A stretch of 34,035 nt of DNA from an uncultured Oscillospiraceae bacterium (GCA_944386845.1 CALXCP010000013.1:1-34035), one strand, 5' to 3'. Counted from the stretch's first letter, positions 13,975 to 22,079 are shown. Made by a program: numbers and translations. Notes: a model not told the origin generated them from the sequence alone.

Positions 13975-14178
13975 TCAGCTGTCCCCGAGGAAATACAGCA
14001 GCTGCACCCGGTCTCCCTCCCGGAGCCGGGTGGATGTCCACCGCTCCGGGGGGATGAGCCTGTCGTTCACGTGGAGTATGGCCACCTCCGGGTTTCGTAT
14101 CCGCTCCCGCTCCACCCATTGGGCCAGGCTGAGCCCCTCCGGGCAGTCCCGGCGCTCTCCGTCCACCCAGAGCCTCAC
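13975..14178 (-). CDS. ThiS/MoaD-like ubiquitin-fold protein lacking the C-terminal diglycine
   Basis: A 67-residue protein from GTG 14178, with AGGAGG 6-8 bases upstream. It aligns with ThiS: WVDGERRDCPEGLSLAQ at the start, AILHVNDRLIPPERW in the middle and LREGDRVQLLYFLGDS at the end. ThiS proteins end FVGGG or similar; here the tail is FLGDS, so the terminal Gly-Gly that is adenylated and thiocarboxylated is missing. The bases at the end (13975-13995) show no obvious single frameshift that would restore Gly-Gly followed by a stop. It sits between the polyferredoxin and E1 genes of the AOR operon. It may be a sulfur carrier with an unusual tail, or a non-carrier accessory or chaperone of the W enzyme. 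Confidence 0.75.
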   Translation of the reverse strand: MRLWVDGERRDCPEGLSLAQWVERERIRNPEVAILHVNDRLIPPERWTSTRLREGDRVQLLYFLGDS

Positions 14179-14206
14179 CGCGTCTCCTCCTCTCTGTCCG
14201 GGCCGT

Positions 14207-14806
14207 TCACCGGCGCACCGCGCCCACCCGGCACCAGTCCTCACACAGGCCGCAGCGGATGCACCTGCCGCCGTCGATGGAAAACGGGGTACGCACCACG
14301 TCCCGCAGCTCGTAGTTGTAGGGGGGCTCCTCCCCCCGGATCGCCCCCACCGGGCAATGGGCGGCGCACAGGCCGCAGCTGACGCACGCCGCCGCCTCGA
14401 TGACATAGGGCTCCTGGCCCTTGGGCTCTCCCACCTGCTCCAGCGCGTCCTTCCGGCACTTTTCCGCGCACAGGCCGCAGCCGATGCACTTGTCCGGATC
14501 CACCGCGAACGGCTTTTTGATCTCGCCGGTGACCGCCCCCACCGGGCAGGCCCTGGCGCACAGGGAGCATCCGACACACCGCTCCGGGATCACCCGGTAG
14601 ACCCGCCGCGGCCTTGGGTCGGGCCAGAGCTCCGGCCCGTCGTGCACCGCATGCTCCGGACAGGTCTCCACACAGATGCGGCAGTCGATGCACCTCTCCG
14701 GCAGGATGTGGTAGCTGCTGGTCCCGGCGGCGATGGCCCCGGTGGGGCAGCGCCGCTGGCACTCGCCGCAGGCGATGCAGTCCGCTTTTTCGATATACTG
14801 TGCCAT
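14207..14806 (-). CDS. Polyferredoxin with six [4Fe-4S] motifs, partner of the AOR-family enzyme
   Basis: A 199-residue protein from ATG 14806 with GAGGAAG upstream. Six full CX2CX2CX3C motifs are present: CIACGECQRRC, CIDCRICVETC, CVGCSLCARAC, CIGCGLCAEKC, CVSCGLCAAHC and CIRCGLCEDWC. It could carry six clusters in three ferredoxin-like pairs. Two of the motifs lack the usual proline after the last cysteine. No membrane segment or signal peptide is seen, so it is cytoplasmic. It starts 7 bases after the AOR gene, the typical pairing of a tungsten aldehyde oxidoreductase with its small electron-transfer subunit. It should wire electrons from the W site to ferredoxin or another partner; no flavin subunit gene is nearby. 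Confidence 0.9.
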   Translation of the reverse strand: MAQYIEKADCIACGECQRRCPTGAIAAGTSSYHILPERCIDCRICVETCPEHAVHDGPELWPDPRPRRVYRVIPERCVGCSLCARACPVGAVTGEIKKPFAVDPDKCIGCGLCAEKCRKDALEQVGEPKGQEPYVIEAAACVSCGLCAAHCPVGAIRGEEPPYNYELRDVVRTPFSIDGGRCIRCGLCEDWCRVGAVRR

Positions 14807-14813
14807 CTCTTCC

Positions 14814-16751
14814 TCACGCCTTTCTCACCGCTTCGGGCGCGGTGGTCAGATCAAGGCCCGCCATCACGGGGGCCACATCCTCCAGCCCCAGGCGGCGCAG
14901 GGTCTCCGCCGTGGGGCAGGCCGTCTCCACATCCCAGCCCAGGCCGGCCGCGATGCCGTCGAACATCTGCTTCTGCACCTGGGGCGTGACCACCGCCGGC
15001 TGCTTCCACTCCCCCTCGGCGGGCAGGGACATCCACCGCTTGGACACTCCGTAGTCCCAGGCCCGCATCCCGTTGCGCAGGTTCAGGCAGCGCATGAGGG
15101 ACACCATGCGGTAACCAAACTGCTTGGCCTCCTCCACGGTCATGTCCCAGCCGGTGACCGCGTTCAGCGTCTCCACCACATACCGCCAGTCCGCCTGGGT
15201 GTAGAACATGCACACCCCGGTGGCGTCGTCGATGGGCCTGTGGCAGGCGATCTTCACGTAGTGGTCCACGATCTCCTCCACATCGAAGGCCTTGGCCGGC
15301 TTGTCGATGCCGAAGTTCTCCTTGTCCACGAAGCCCTCCACCGGGTTCATCAGGTTGGAGCCGTAATCTGACATGCCAAAGCCCGCCAGCCGGCTCCACT
15401 GGCTGCGCTGGTCGTGGATGTGGGGCGCGAAGCCCTGGGTGGTGTACACCGCGTGCTCATCGGCCCCCCGGCCGATCCGCTCCGCGGCCCGCTTCACCCC
15501 TTCCGCCAGCAGGTCGCCCACCCCTTCCCGGTGGGCGATCCGCTTGACCAGCTCGATGCCGGCGTCACAGTTGCCCCAGTTCATCTCCAGGCCGTCCAGC
15601 TCCTCCCTGGACAGGATGCCGCACTCGTACAGCTCATACACCATGGCCAGCAGGAAGCCGCACTCCTTCACATCCACCCCCATCCGGTCGATGACGATGC
15701 CCAGGGCCAGGCCGCCGGCGGTGTCGTCAAAGTTCCCGATGAGGGCGCTGGTGGCGCTCATCCCCTCGTACTCCGGCTCGTCCCCCACCATGCCCTTGTA
15801 CTTGCCGTCGACGATCTCCAGCGAGTGGCAGTGGTTCCAGGGGCAGGCCCAGCAGGCGGTGCGCACCCACTTGAACCGGGGGTCCTCCTCCAGCTTGTCC
15901 CGGTTGAAGTTGCCGCAGGTGGGGAACTCGGTGGAGGTGTAGTTCTTGATGGGCAGCAGGTGCGCCATGTTCATCATGTTCAGGCTGCCCAGGGTGCCCA
16001 CATACCGCACGCCGGAGCTCTTGGACTTGCCCGAGGCGGTGTTGGCGTTGGCGTCGTCGAACCAGAGGCGGCGGACCCGGTCCAGCTCCTCCGGATCGGC
16101 CACCTCCACCTCCCGGTCCAGCCGCTGGATGGCGATGGCCTTGAGCCTCTTGTGTCCCATGACGGTGCCCGGCCCGTTGCTGGAGGCCAGGTGTCCCTTG
16201 TCGTTGAAGATCCCCGCGAAGCGCACGCCGTTCTCCCCGGCGGGACCGATGCAGGCCACGCTGCTGCGCCGGCCGGGCAGGCCCAGGGCCTCCTTCAGGG
16301 CGTCCTCCGTCTCCCAGGTGTCCTTGCCCAGAAGCCAATCCGCCGGGCGGAGCTCCACCGTGTCCTCACCGATGAAGAGATAGCTCCACGCGGGGGCCTC
16401 CCCCTGGATGATCAGGATGTCATAGCCCGCGCGGCGCAGGCAGGCGCCCCAGTGCCCAAGGGTCTGGGCGGAGGCCAGCCCGTTGGTCAGCGGACCGATG
16501 GTGTTCACACAGCACAGCCCCGACCCGCACACCGTGGTCCCCGTCAGAGCGCCCAGCGAAAAGATCAGCTTATTGTCCGGGGAATCCCACGCGGTCTCGG
16601 GCGGCAGCTCCTCCCACAGCAGGCGGGTGCCGAAGCCCATGCCCCCCACATATTTGCGGCCCCAGGCGGCGTCCTTCCGCTCCCGGGTGATCGTCCCCGT
16701 GGTGAGGTCGACTCTCAGGATCCGCGGGGCGGGCCCATCTTGTTTTTTCAT
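14814..16751 (-). CDS. Aldehyde:ferredoxin oxidoreductase (AOR) family tungsten/molybdenum enzyme
   Basis: A 645-residue protein, normal for the AOR family. ATG 16751 has AAAGGAG 9 bases upstream. N-terminal GRKYVGGMGFGTRLLWEEL, core GGMGFG, and the CGSG and GPAGENGVRFAG regions belong to the bis-pterin-binding domain. The [4Fe-4S] site is ACWACPWNHCH plus a later cysteine in GVCMFY; the spacing is CX2CX4C, one residue more than the CX2CX3C of Pyrococcus AOR. The family catalyses aldehyde + H2O to acid with ferredoxin, or acid reduction; some members act on other carbonyls or reduce aromatic rings. Gene order MFS-MFS-AOR-polyferredoxin-ThiS-ThiF suggests a dedicated substrate that is transported. 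Metal and substrate are inferred from the family, not seen. Confidence 0.92.
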   Translation of the reverse strand: MKKQDGPAPRILRVDLTTGTITRERKDAAWGRKYVGGMGFGTRLLWEELPPETAWDSPDNKLIFSLGALTGTTVCGSGLCCVNTIGPLTNGLASAQTLGHWGACLRRAGYDILIIQGEAPAWSYLFIGEDTVELRPADWLLGKDTWETEDALKEALGLPGRRSSVACIGPAGENGVRFAGIFNDKGHLASSNGPGTVMGHKRLKAIAIQRLDREVEVADPEELDRVRRLWFDDANANTASGKSKSSGVRYVGTLGSLNMMNMAHLLPIKNYTSTEFPTCGNFNRDKLEEDPRFKWVRTACWACPWNHCHSLEIVDGKYKGMVGDEPEYEGMSATSALIGNFDDTAGGLALGIVIDRMGVDVKECGFLLAMVYELYECGILSREELDGLEMNWGNCDAGIELVKRIAHREGVGDLLAEGVKRAAERIGRGADEHAVYTTQGFAPHIHDQRSQWSRLAGFGMSDYGSNLMNPVEGFVDKENFGIDKPAKAFDVEEIVDHYVKIACHRPIDDATGVCMFYTQADWRYVVETLNAVTGWDMTVEEAKQFGYRMVSLMRCLNLRNGMRAWDYGVSKRWMSLPAEGEWKQPAVVTPQVQKQMFDGIAAGLGWDVETACPTAETLRRLGLEDVAPVMAGLDLTTAPEAVRKA

Positions 16752-16797
16752 CTATGGCATCTCCTTTCCTTATCGTTCGTCCAAACATGGCGACAGC

Positions 16798-16825
16798 GGA
16801 GGAACGGCTTGGAGCGCCGTCCTCC
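16798..16825 (-). other. Stem-loop between the MFS and AOR genes
   Basis: GGAGGACGGC and GCCGTTCCTCC pair with one bulged base across a short loop. No T-run follows on the - strand, so it is not a classic terminator. It may set the MFS:AOR ratio by protecting or processing the message. I saw no convincing promoter in the 118-base gap. Confidence 0.35.
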
Positions 16826-16869
16826 ACTGTCCCCAGTGTCTCATACCTCGATATCCAGTTTTGTCCGGC

Positions 16870-18435
16870 TCATGCCTGGGCGGGCTTCTTCTCCTTCAGC
16901 AGCAGCATGGAGAGGAAGGCCACCACCAGCAGGCACAGCAGCACGATGAACACCACCCGCAGCGATCCGGCATAGGCGCTGTTCACATTGTCGATCATGG
17001 TCGCGAACAGGCCCTGCGCCTCCTGGGGCAGGCTGTTCATGAACTCATTGGTGCCCGCCGCGTCCACCAGGGCGTTGGCGCTGAGGTAGGGGGCCAGCTC
17101 CTCCTGGGCGACGTAGTCGGTCAGGCCGGCCGGCACCACATGGGTCAGCCGGGCGCTGAAATTGCTGTTGAGGATCAGGCCCATGATGGACAGGCCGATG
17201 GTCCCCGTCAGCGACTGGAAGCTCTGGAGGGTGGCGGTGCCCATGCCGATCTCCCCGCCGGGCAGATTGTTCTGGATGCCGGTGGTGAAGGCGCCCATCA
17301 CCGCGCCGTTTCCAAAGCCGATGATGCACATCATCACATACAGCAGGGCGATCGGGGTGGTGGCGTTGCAGGTCGACTGGAGGAACATGCTCACCGCGTA
17401 CAGCCCCACGATGACCAGCATGATCTCCTTGATGCGCCCCTTCCGGGCGGCGATGGCGTACCCGGCCACCAGGCCCGCCACCGTGTTCACGATGGCCTGG
17501 ACGGACAGGATGGCGCCCGACGCGGTGGCCGTCATGGCGCGGATGGACTGGGCGTACAGGGTGAAGTAGGCGTTGGACGAAAACATGCAGGGCCAAATGG
17601 CGCAGGCCGCCAGCAGGCAGAGCACGAAGTACTTGTTCCTGAACAGGCCCATGTCGATCAGAGGCGCCTTGGACTTCTTCTCCGCAAAGACGAAGGCCAC
17701 GGCGCAGACCACGAACAGCACCAGCAGCACCACGATCAGCGGGTCGGTCCAGCCCCGGGTGCTCACCCAGTTGAATGCCAGCACCGCGCAGGTGGCGGAC
17801 ACCGCCATGAGCACGAAGCCGGGCACGTCGATATACGCCATGGTGTCCTGCTTCACGTTGGGGTACTGGGTCAGCAGCAGGGCCACCACGATCACGCCCA
17901 CCACGATGGTGGAATAGAACACGGCCCGCCAGCCCATCGCGTCGTAGATCACGCCGCCCAGGGTGGGCCCAAAGATGTTGCAGATACCGGTGATGGTGCC
18001 GTAGAAGCCCAGATACTTGGCCTTGTCCGCGCCGGTGTGCAGCTCGCCCAGGCCGGTGAGACTGTTGGCCAGCATGAAGCCCTGGCCCAGGCCCTGGCCG
18101 CCGCGGAAGATGACGTGCATCAGCATGTTGGTGCTCAGGCCGGCCAGCAGCATGGACACCGAGTAGATGGCGATGCCCACCATGATCAGGTTGCGCCGGC
18201 CGAAGATGTCGCCCAGCTTGCTGGAGATGGGCATGGCCAGCGTGCTGCACAGGAAGAAGATGGTGTTCATCAGCGTGTACAGGTTCACGTCGCCCAGGTC
18301 CGCCGTGATGTAGGTCCCCACGGTGCGGGCCATGGCGTTGAAGAACAGGATCTCCGCCAGTGCCAGGAAGATGGCCACCGAGGCCAGCATCCGTTTGGAG
18401 CTGGACATGCCCTCATAGGTCGTTGCGGTTTGCAT
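16870..18435 (-). CDS. MFS transporter, DHA2 (EmrB/QacA) type, 14 membrane segments
   Basis: A 521-residue protein; ATG 18435 has GAGGAGG about 7 bases upstream. It has about 14 hydrophobic segments, and SSKLGDIFGRRNLIM between segments 2 and 3 is the MFS loop motif A. GFYGTITGICNIFGPTLGGVI in segment 5 (core GPTLGG) is motif C, the drug:proton antiporter signature of DHA2 exporters. A long periplasmic loop lies before the last segment. It is a proton-driven exporter, perhaps for the acid or alcohol produced by the AOR enzyme or for the toxic aldehyde itself; this is inferred from operon position. It lies between a GPH-type MFS gene and the AOR gene. Confidence 0.88.
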   Translation of the reverse strand: MQTATTYEGMSSSKRMLASVAIFLALAEILFFNAMARTVGTYITADLGDVNLYTLMNTIFFLCSTLAMPISSKLGDIFGRRNLIMVGIAIYSVSMLLAGLSTNMLMHVIFRGGQGLGQGFMLANSLTGLGELHTGADKAKYLGFYGTITGICNIFGPTLGGVIYDAMGWRAVFYSTIVVGVIVVALLLTQYPNVKQDTMAYIDVPGFVLMAVSATCAVLAFNWVSTRGWTDPLIVVLLVLFVVCAVAFVFAEKKSKAPLIDMGLFRNKYFVLCLLAACAIWPCMFSSNAYFTLYAQSIRAMTATASGAILSVQAIVNTVAGLVAGYAIAARKGRIKEIMLVIVGLYAVSMFLQSTCNATTPIALLYVMMCIIGFGNGAVMGAFTTGIQNNLPGGEIGMGTATLQSFQSLTGTIGLSIMGLILNSNFSARLTHVVPAGLTDYVAQEELAPYLSANALVDAAGTNEFMNSLPQEAQGLFATMIDNVNSAYAGSLRVVFIVLLCLLVVAFLSMLLLKEKKPAQA

Positions 18436-18489
18436 AACTTCTCCTCCTCAAAATGATCTCTCTATCACCGCCGCGTCTCCGCGGTCAGC

Positions 18490-19842
18490 TCACTCTCCGG
18501 CATGGAGCACGGTGCGGTCCAGCTTGTACCCCAGGAACAGCGCTCCGATCCCCATGGACAGCAGCCCGGGCGCCAGAAACATCAGCGCATTGATCCCCAG
18601 CATCACCTCAGGCGTCTGGGGCATGTTGGCGCTGAAGCCCAGCGCCGCCAGCACGAAGCCCATCCCGCTGGTCCCGATGGCCATGCCCACCTTGTTGGCA
18701 AAGTCCAGGGTGGCCGAGATCCCCCCGTCGTTGCGCACCCCGGACAGGTACTCGCCGTAGTCCACCAGGTCCGGGATGATGATGTAGATCAGCGCGTAGC
18801 TCATCCCGAACAGGAGGCTGGACACCACCGTCAGCACCCAGAAGGCCGCCAGGTTTTGGGCGGGGCTGACGAAGAAATTCGCCGTCAGCGTCAGCCCATA
18901 GGCCAGGTACAGCACCGCCAGCGCCCGGCCCGGGGTCTTGAACAGCTTCAGGAAGTGCTGCCCCACCCAGGCGCCGAAGATCTGGGGCACCCGCATCAGC
19001 AGCGTGAAGGTGGCGTACAGTGCCAGATCCCCCGCCACATACTTGAAGTAGTAGACGAAGATGGAGACCCGCCCATAGGTGATCAGCCCGTTGAGGAAGT
19101 GCCCCGCCACCGTGATCCAGAAGGGGCGGTTGCCCAGATTCTGCCGGGCCACCTCCCAGAGGCTGAAGTTCCGCTGCCGCTCCCCCCGGGGCTGGATGCG
19201 CTCCCGGCATACCAGGGGCGTCAGCAGGAACAGGGGCAGGCTGATGCAGCCGAACAGCAGGGTCAGATGGAAATAGCTTTCCACCTGGTCGGTGCCGTGG
19301 TCCGCGAAGTACCATGTGGCGATCTGGGTCATGAGCAGCGCGCCGATGATCCCCGCCGCCGACCGCCAGGAGATGATCCTGGCCCGGTCTGCCGGGTCGC
19401 CGGACATGACGGACGCCATGGAGTCCAGCGGGACGCTGAAGCCGGTGAACGCCAGAAGGTAGAGGAAGTAGCTCCCATAGGCCCACACCAGCTTCTGCCA
19501 CATGGGCCAGTGGCTCCCGCTGAAGAAGAGCAGGCTGGTACAGATGACCACCAGCGGAGCGCAGCACAGCACCCACGGCCGGTAGCGTCCCCACCGGGTG
19601 GGCCGGCGGTCGGTCCAGAAGCCGCACACCGAATCGGTGAACCCGTCAAACAGCCGGGACACCAGCAGCAGCACAGAGCAGGCCGCCGCGGAGATCCCCA
19701 CGGCGTCGGTGCAGAACATCATGAAATAGCTGGTGATATAGCCCCAGCTGAACGCCGTGCCGATGTTGGTCAGGGTGTACGCCACGATCTGCGCCCGCAG
19801 GCCGGGCCCCTGTCTGCCGCCCTTGCCCTCCATTCCCCTCAC
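18490..19842 (-). CDS. MFS transporter, GPH (glycoside-pentoside-hexuronide, MelB-like) family
   Basis: A 450-residue protein with about 12 membrane segments. GPH hallmarks are LLLVSRLFDGFTDSVCGFWTDR (core RLFDGFTD), the RWGRYRPW loop, and IIPDLVDYGEYLSGVRNDG (core PDLVDYGE) in the second half. GTG 19842 has GGAG 8 bases upstream; ATG 19833 is possible but its spacing is poor. GPH symporters take up sugars, glucuronides or related compounds with H+ or Na+. Being first in the AOR operon, just after a LysR gene and an operator-like dyad, it is the likely importer of the inducing substrate, for example a glycoside or carboxylate. The 54 bases to the next gene hold a small GC hairpin only. Confidence 0.88.
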   Translation of the reverse strand: MRGMEGKGGRQGPGLRAQIVAYTLTNIGTAFSWGYITSYFMMFCTDAVGISAAACSVLLLVSRLFDGFTDSVCGFWTDRRPTRWGRYRPWVLCCAPLVVICTSLLFFSGSHWPMWQKLVWAYGSYFLYLLAFTGFSVPLDSMASVMSGDPADRARIISWRSAAGIIGALLMTQIATWYFADHGTDQVESYFHLTLLFGCISLPLFLLTPLVCRERIQPRGERQRNFSLWEVARQNLGNRPFWITVAGHFLNGLITYGRVSIFVYYFKYVAGDLALYATFTLLMRVPQIFGAWVGQHFLKLFKTPGRALAVLYLAYGLTLTANFFVSPAQNLAAFWVLTVVSSLLFGMSYALIYIIIPDLVDYGEYLSGVRNDGGISATLDFANKVGMAIGTSGMGFVLAALGFSANMPQTPEVMLGINALMFLAPGLLSMGIGALFLGYKLDRTVLHAGE

Positions 19843-19892
19843 CCCCAGAGCTCCGCAGTCTCTTTCTCCCCGAAACGGCTCAGCGTGCTCCG

Positions 19893-19977
19893 CCTATATT
19901 GTATAGAATGTCAACTCAAAAGAAAAATTCTGCTTCTTGATCGTTCATTTTTTAACCATTAAAAAATTTTATGGTTA
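19893..19977 (-). promoter_or_regulatory. Promoter/operator region of the MFS-AOR operon with a 25-bp LysR-type dyad
   Basis: TAACCAT (19953-19959) and ATGGTTA (19971-19977) are a perfect 7-bp inverted repeat with an 11-bp AT-only spacer, the spacing of LysR boxes (T-N11-A). Downstream on the - strand is the AT-rich CTATATTGTATAG palindrome (19894-19906) offering TACAAT or TATAGG as -10; no -35 at good distance is strong, as is usual for LysR-activated promoters. The dyad lies about 50-60 bp upstream of the -10 candidates, an activator position. The adjacent LysR gene (20042-20938) is the likely regulator. Confidence 0.5.
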
Positions 19978-19985
19978 CATAAGTA

Positions 19986-20017
19986 ACGCCGATGCCCTCT
20001 CCCGAGAGCATCGGCGT
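19986..20017 (-). terminator. Probable terminator of the LysR gene
   Basis: A 10-bp perfect outer stem (19986-19995 with 20008-20017) with inner pairing lies 24 bases past the LysR stop. On the - strand it is followed by TTACTTATG, a weak T-run, so termination may be partial. Confidence 0.6.
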
Positions 20018-20041
20018 CATACCGGCTTTTCCGTTTTCAGG

Positions 20042-20938
20042 TCACGTCAGGTCTGTCAGCACCTCTTGAAACTCCCGCAGCAGCGCCTCTTCGTCCGGGG
20101 GCAGTGTCCAGCCCTTCCTCCAGACCGCCACGATGCGGAAGGGACATGCGCCCTGGATGGCGATCTGCCGGACATCGTCGTCCCCGAACCGGAGCCCGCC
20201 GGCCACGATCGCCCCGCCGCCCCCTTCAGAGATGAACTCGTTCACCGCGGACAGGAAGGTGGTCTCCATCTGCACGTTTTTCAGCTTCAGCCCCGGGATG
20301 AACTGCTCCGCCGCCAGGGGGGCTCCAGGGGTCGGGATGAGGTCCTCGCTGTCGAAAAAGTAGCACAGCGGCAGATCCGTCAGCTGGTCCGCCCGGACCT
20401 CGGTCTCCTGGGCCAGGGGGTGATCCTTCCGGACATAGAGGGCGCAGCGGTCCATCCCCAGCACCTGCGTCTGCTCACCGGAGACGTTCCCGTCCACCCC
20501 GCCCATCACCGCCACGTCCAGGATCCCCTGGCGCAGCAGGTCCCGCAGCTTGGGCGCCTGAAAAACGGTCAGGCGCACCGGCCGGTCCGGCCGCTCGGCC
20601 CGGAATTTCTCCAGGCCGGCGCCCAGCAGATTGGCGGTCAGGGAGGTCATCCCCACCCGGATCGCCGTGCGCTCCCGGTTGGCCGGGTGGAACGTCTCCA
20701 TGAGCCGCTCCGCATCCTCCAGCACCTGGGACGCCATCTGGTAAAAGCGCTTGCCCGCCTCTGTGAGATAGAGGTTCTTCTTCCCCCGGACGAACAGCTC
20801 GATCTGGAACTCCTCCTCCAGGTCCTTGATGGCGCAGGAGATGGCGGACTGTGTGACGAACAGGCTCCTGGCCGCGTTGGTCATGTTCTGCCCGTTGTTG
20901 CAGGTGGCCACGAAATAGTTCAGCTGGTTCAGCGTCAT
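20042..20938 (-). CDS. LysR-family regulator, likely controller of the MFS-AOR operon
   Basis: A 298-residue protein. ATG 20938 (MTLNQLNYF) is chosen over the ATG at 20950, because AAAGG abuts the earlier ATG directly but lies about 11 bases from this one, and LysR proteins start with this motif. Residues 1-60 form the winged HTH (NMTNAARSLFVTQSAISCAI, core VTQSAIS), the rest the effector domain (IRVGMTSLTANLLG, VAVMGG, GGGGAIVAGG). It precedes the MFS-AOR operon on the same strand with a dyad in between, a usual layout for a LysR activator and its target. Effector probably the transported or oxidised compound; this is inference. It follows a DUF3048 gene by 40 bases, with a small hairpin in the gap. 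Confidence 0.9.
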   Translation of the reverse strand: MTLNQLNYFVATCNNGQNMTNAARSLFVTQSAISCAIKDLEEEFQIELFVRGKKNLYLTEAGKRFYQMASQVLEDAERLMETFHPANRERTAIRVGMTSLTANLLGAGLEKFRAERPDRPVRLTVFQAPKLRDLLRQGILDVAVMGGVDGNVSGEQTQVLGMDRCALYVRKDHPLAQETEVRADQLTDLPLCYFFDSEDLIPTPGAPLAAEQFIPGLKLKNVQMETTFLSAVNEFISEGGGGAIVAGGLRFGDDDVRQIAIQGACPFRIVAVWRKGWTLPPDEEALLREFQEVLTDLT

Positions 20939-20978
20939 GGAACAGCACATCCTTTCCGGAGGCAGAGGGACCCTCCGC

Positions 20979-22079
20979 TCACTGGACGGTCACCTCGGCG
21001 CTTTTGGAGACCACGTTGATGTAGGACGGGCCCACCCCGAGGGTCAGGGGCTCCCCGCCGGCGGTGGTGTAGGTCATGGGGCTGTCATGGCTGTCCTTGT
21101 GCCAGAGGATGTCGATGTACTTTCCGCCGCAGGCGAAGTAGCCCTCCCCCTCCCCGGTGGTGCGCACCGAGATGCGGCCGCTGGTGTCCCCGGGGATGTT
21201 GGCCACGTCGGTGAAGAGGACCAGCACGTTGGTCACCCCCACCTGCTCCCCGGTGTTGCCGTCCACATAGGGGGCGTCGTACTGGCTGACCAGGTACTGC
21301 CCGCTCTCCCCGTCGTAGGTGAACACCCCGGTCTTATAGCTGGAAAAGCGCACCGAGAGGGTATCCGCCGGCTCTCCCCCGGCGGGGGTGCCGTCCTCGG
21401 CGAAGGTCAGGGGCTCCGCGAAGCCGTCGGCGTGGGTCAGGGTCACCCGGGAGTAGGTGGGCAGCAGCTCCTGGATGACCTGGCCCGAGGTGAGCACGCT
21501 GTGCTCCAGCCCCATGGTCTTGCGCCGCTCCGGGTCCCGCCAGAACAGGGTGCCCTCATAGGGGCCGTTGACGCAGTCCAGCGCCGTCACCCCCCAGTCC
21601 CGGATGGCGGTGTAGGCCCCGGGGCTGCCCCCGGCGTGGAGAAAGACGGCGTCGTGCCCGAGGGCCAGGGAGACGTAGTAGTCCCGGGCGCTGCGCACCG
21701 AGCCGATCTCCCCCACCCCGTCCACCGACTGGTACAGGGCCAGCATCCGGGTGATGCCCCCCTCGGCCAGCACCTCATAGATGATGTCGGCCTGGGACAC
21801 CCCCAGCTGGGGGGTGGCCTTCTTCAGGTTGTTGAGCATGATGGCCACCGGCCGCTGGCCGCTGATGTCCTCGGTGAGGCCCTCTCCGGTGAGGGGGTTG
21901 GCGTAGGGCAGCGGCTCGGGGGTCTCCACCGGCGGGGGCGTCTCCGTGGGGGTGGGAGTGGGGGTGGGAGCGGGGGTCTCCACCGACCCCTGGTATCCGC
22001 CGCAGCCCGCCAGCAGGGCGGCCGCCAGCAGCAGCGCCCCCAGCAGGAAGAGCAGCCTTCCCCGTCCTGTCTTTCTCAT
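20979..22079 (-). CDS. DUF3048 (YerB-like) lipoprotein
   Basis: A 366-residue protein; ATG 22079 has GGGAGGG about 7 bases upstream. Residues 1-25 are a lipoprotein signal with the lipobox LLAGC (Cys 26), so it is anchored on the outer face of the membrane. A Pro-Thr linker (about 35-50) follows. The DUF3048 body includes RPVAIMLNNLKKATPQLGVS, core RPVAIMLNN, then ADIIYEVLAEGGITRMLALYQ (core YEVLAEGGITR) and SVRSARDYY, all typical of YerB. The C-terminal lobe (from about 275) ends ILWHKDSHDSPMTY. YerB-type proteins are cell-wall or envelope associated, but no reaction is established. It has its own promoter and is followed by the LysR gene. Confidence 0.88.
   Translation of the reverse strand: MRKTGRGRLLFLLGALLLAAALLAGCGGYQGSVETPAPTPTPTPTETPPPVETPEPLPYANPLTGEGLTEDISGQRPVAIMLNNLKKATPQLGVSQADIIYEVLAEGGITRMLALYQSVDGVGEIGSVRSARDYYVSLALGHDAVFLHAGGSPGAYTAIRDWGVTALDCVNGPYEGTLFWRDPERRKTMGLEHSVLTSGQVIQELLPTYSRVTLTHADGFAEPLTFAEDGTPAGGEPADTLSVRFSSYKTGVFTYDGESGQYLVSQYDAPYVDGNTGEQVGVTNVLVLFTDVANIPGDTSGRISVRTTGEGEGYFACGGKYIDILWHKDSHDSPMTYTTAGGEPLTLGVGPSYINVVSKSAEVTVQ

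Noticed and set aside
13975-14577. A 200-residue protein reading through into the ThiS-like gene
   Set aside because: The upstream part is antisense-like, Arg/Ser-rich and overlaps the polyferredoxin gene in another frame. The GTG at 14178 has its own AGGAGG and begins the ThiS fold.
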